Source: Planctomycetota bacterium (GTDB lineage Bacteria > Planctomycetota > Phycisphaerae > UBA1845). From it: 7,685 nt of DNA. Below, one piece after another: positions 5,882 through 7,685 of this stretch. The position numbers and the translations under genes were made by a program. The stretch is from contig JAJRUK010000046.1 of the NCBI GenBank assembly GCA_024277835.1, positions 1-7,685 on the forward strand, in the 5' to 3' direction. The notes beneath the pieces were generated by a model that saw only the letters and a program-made list of their open reading frames with translations, was not told the DNA's origin and did not search any database. How positions within the stretch are numbered: position 1 is the first letter of the stretch; each line of letters starts with the position of its first letter.

Positions 5882-7685
5882 ATGAACGACTCTCTTTACT
5901 ACGGAGTACGCACGTCGCGCGGTTCGATTTCGGCCTTGGTTCTCGCCCTGACCGGGCTGGTTACGCAAGTGGCAATGGCGGGCGCTCCCATGAACGATTC
6001 ATGCAACTCCGCAGAGCCTTTCGAAATCGGAGCGACCGTCTCCGGCACAACGATAGGGGCGACACGCGATGACGTGCCGATGTGTGACGTCGGCGGAGTC
6101 TCACCGGGTGTCTGGTATAGCGTGATCGGCGACGGGAGCCAATTCTCGCTTGACCTCTGCCTCTATTCGGGACAGCCGACAGCCTCCGTCTATTGCAGTG
6201 GCTGCGCCGACCTTGGATGCATCGGATCGGAAACTTGGTCAACCGGCGAGTGGTGCCCGGGCGTGCCGCTGAGTTGGTGTACGGAACCCGGTGCTGAGTA
6301 TCTGATACTGGTACAAGCGTACCATGCAGGCACGTCGAGTGATTTCGACCTTATGATTACGTCTGACTTAGCATCGTGCCCACAAGGTGCGCCGTGCCTC
6401 GAACCGCCCCCCCCACCGCGAAACGATGAGTGCGCGGAGGCGTTTTCGATCGAAGGGGAGGGCGAATATGCATACACGCTTGACGGTTCCACATCGACGC
6501 CGGGATATGAATTCTGTGGACAACAAGTTGTCGCAATCCAGAAGGATGTCTGGCTCGCATGGACTTCCACGCGGACGGATACCGTCAACTTGAGCATATG
6601 CGGTAGCGCCTCCGCGCCGGTCAGCGTTACGACCTATGAGGGTTGTGAATGCGCCGAGGATCTTCCCTACAGCGACTGCCTGATCTTAGACCCGGTTTCT
6701 TGCGACCGGAACTACATATGGCCAACTCTCGGGACAAGCTTCTCAGCGACGGAGGGCCAATGCTACCTCCTTCAAGTTGGCGTTGCTCATCGTTTAGGCG
6801 GCGGATCGGGCGCGCTTCGGGTCGCATACGGCGAACCCGCCGAGCTGCCCTGCACGGTCAGCAGCAATAGCAACAGGTACGAAAACCCGTGTACGGCCAG
6901 GGTTGGCTGGGACGCGATCAGGAGTACACGACCGACCGAAGTCGCCGCGGACGACTTTCGAGTCGTCACCGACGCACCGCTGACCGGACTTTGCTTTTGG
7001 GGAACGTACTTCAACGGGACCGTCGGCGGATGCGATCTTCCGATCTTGGATGAGTTCGAGGTGACCTATTACGCTGACGACTGCGGCAAACCTGGGAACG
7101 TATTCGCCGGACCATTCGAGCAGCAAGCTGGAACGCTTACCGTAAGCGGACCCGTCATCACCGGCAGACGACTCACGGGCGGCCTGCGAGAATACGAGTA
7201 CTCCGTCGAGCACAATGCGGTCGACTTCATCGGAGGGACCGATTACTGGGTGTCGGTCACCAACTCAATGGCTGGCGATTGTTCGTGGTATTGGGAGCGG
7301 GGCGGTTCGACGCAAGGGCTTGCCTACGTCGATGGGTCGATGGGTGATGGACCGGACGGTTTCTCTCGCGACGAAGCGATCACCGGAGACCTGTCGTACT
7401 GCATGGAACTGAACCTGGCCGAACCTGAACGCTACACCTACCACAACCCCGGTTGCAGCGATCCGCCAGAGAACGATGAGTGTTCCAATGCAATACCGAT
7501 TGATGCGACCGGCGCGCAGTTCATTACCGTCGGAACAATCCCGGACGAATCGGCGTTTCATGTCGATGAAACCGCCGGCGCCGTTTACTGCGATTTTCCA
7601 CTTGGCGATGAAACCGTGCATAACGACGTCTGGTTCTCATACGAAGCGACATGCACGGGCAACCTTCAGGTTGGAACATGCGACA
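5882..7685 (+). CDS. Large secreted modular Cys-rich protein with NDxC repeats (3' partial)
   Basis: The frame is open from the ATG at 5882 to the window end, giving 601 residues and no stop. The N-terminus looks like a Sec signal peptide: 'RTSRGS' basic region, hydrophobic 'ISALVLALTGLVTQV' and a cleavage site 'AMA' after Ala33. Three modules follow a pattern NDxC … C … VW-x-x-aromatic: NDSC at 38-41 with VWYS at 77-80, NDEC at 161-164 with DVWLAW at 222-227, and NDEC at 531-534 with DVWFSY at 582-587. The third runs off the window. A Pro linker (about 152-160) precedes module two. Residues of about 341-511 form a different module with 'ADDF' (356-359), 'FWG' (372-374), 'ADDCGKPGNVF' and 'DYWVSVT', resembling a beta-sandwich domain seen in planctomycete exported proteins. 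The role is unknown; adhesion or surface display is a guess. The start at 5882 has only a weak GGA (5872-5874); an in-frame ATG at 5870 is possible. Tight spacing suggests co-transcription with the prepilin gene. Confidence 0.85.
   Translation, partial: MNDSLYYGVRTSRGSISALVLALTGLVTQVAMAGAPMNDSCNSAEPFEIGATVSGTTIGATRDDVPMCDVGGVSPGVWYSVIGDGSQFSLDLCLYSGQPTASVYCSGCADLGCIGSETWSTGEWCPGVPLSWCTEPGAEYLILVQAYHAGTSSDFDLMITSDLASCPQGAPCLEPPPPPRNDECAEAFSIEGEGEYAYTLDGSTSTPGYEFCGQQVVAIQKDVWLAWTSTRTDTVNLSICGSASAPVSVTTYEGCECAEDLPYSDCLILDPVSCDRNYIWPTLGTSFSATEGQCYLLQVGVAHRLGGGSGALRVAYGEPAELPCTVSSNSNRYENPCTARVGWDAIRSTRPTEVAADDFRVVTDAPLTGLCFWGTYFNGTVGGCDLPILDEFEVTYYADDCGKPGNVFAGPFEQQAGTLTVSGPVITGRRLTGGLREYEYSVEHNAVDFIGGTDYWVSVTNSMAGDCSWYWERGGSTQGLAYVDGSMGDGPDGFSRDEAITGDLSYCMELNLAEPERYTYHNPGCSDPPENDECSNAIPIDATGAQFITVGTIPDESAFHVDETAGAVYCDFPLGDETVHNDVWFSYEATCTGNLQVGTCD
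6407..6414 (+). repeat. C8 homopolymer inside the secreted protein gene
   Basis: Eight consecutive C lie in the codons for the Pro linker just before the second NDEC module. The frame is intact on both sides here. Such tracts can slip during replication, and a one-base change would truncate the protein after about 155 residues or so. Confidence 0.6.

Noticed and set aside
6190..7213. Open frames of 135 and 139 codons on the minus strand
   Set aside because: They overlap the continuous plus-strand frame from 5882, which has a signal peptide and repeated motifs. The minus-strand products have none.

Overview
This window most likely comes from a member of the Planctomycetota, probably near the Phycisphaerae. 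That is an inference from gene types: a type IV prepilin-like protein with a DUF1559-style layout, followed by a large Cys-rich secreted protein built from 'NDxC' modules plus an 'ADDF…FWG' module. Both are common in that phylum. The DNA is moderately GC-rich. No rRNA, tRNA, CRISPR array or transposase gene was seen.

Layout. (1) Positions 1-1574 (+) hold the 3' part of a receiver–GAF–HD-GYP protein, a predicted c-di-GMP phosphodiesterase whose gene begins before the window. (2) An A/T-armed inverted repeat at 1579-1634 lies between this gene and the convergent gene gpmI. (3) On the minus strand, an NDUFA9-like NAD(P)-binding SDR gene (4458-3478) is followed by gpmI, the cofactor-independent phosphoglycerate mutase (3271-1655). 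The 206-bp gap between them holds an 88-bp double-hairpin palindrome and a second, diverged copy of the last 16 codons plus stop of the SDR gene. (4) A 243-bp divergent intergenic region (4459-4701) carries a possible minus-strand promoter, an A/T tract and a good Shine-Dalgarno site for the plus-strand genes. (5) On the plus strand, an atypical prepilin gene (4702-5868) is followed 13 bases later by a large secreted modular protein gene (5882 to beyond the window end, at least 601 codons). The frame of this last gene is open to the end of the window.

How the genes may work together. The SDR–gpmI pair looks like a small housekeeping operon remodelled by a repeat element. The prepilin and the secreted protein are probably co-transcribed and may form an envelope or surface unit, with the prepilin as a pilin- or pseudopilin-like component and the long protein as its exported partner. 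The HD-GYP protein points to c-di-GMP control, but nothing here links it directly to the surface genes. The points most worth a second look are the REP/BIME-like palindrome with the duplicated gene tail, the degenerate receiver in front of an intact HD-GYP domain, and the prepilin–secreted protein pair.
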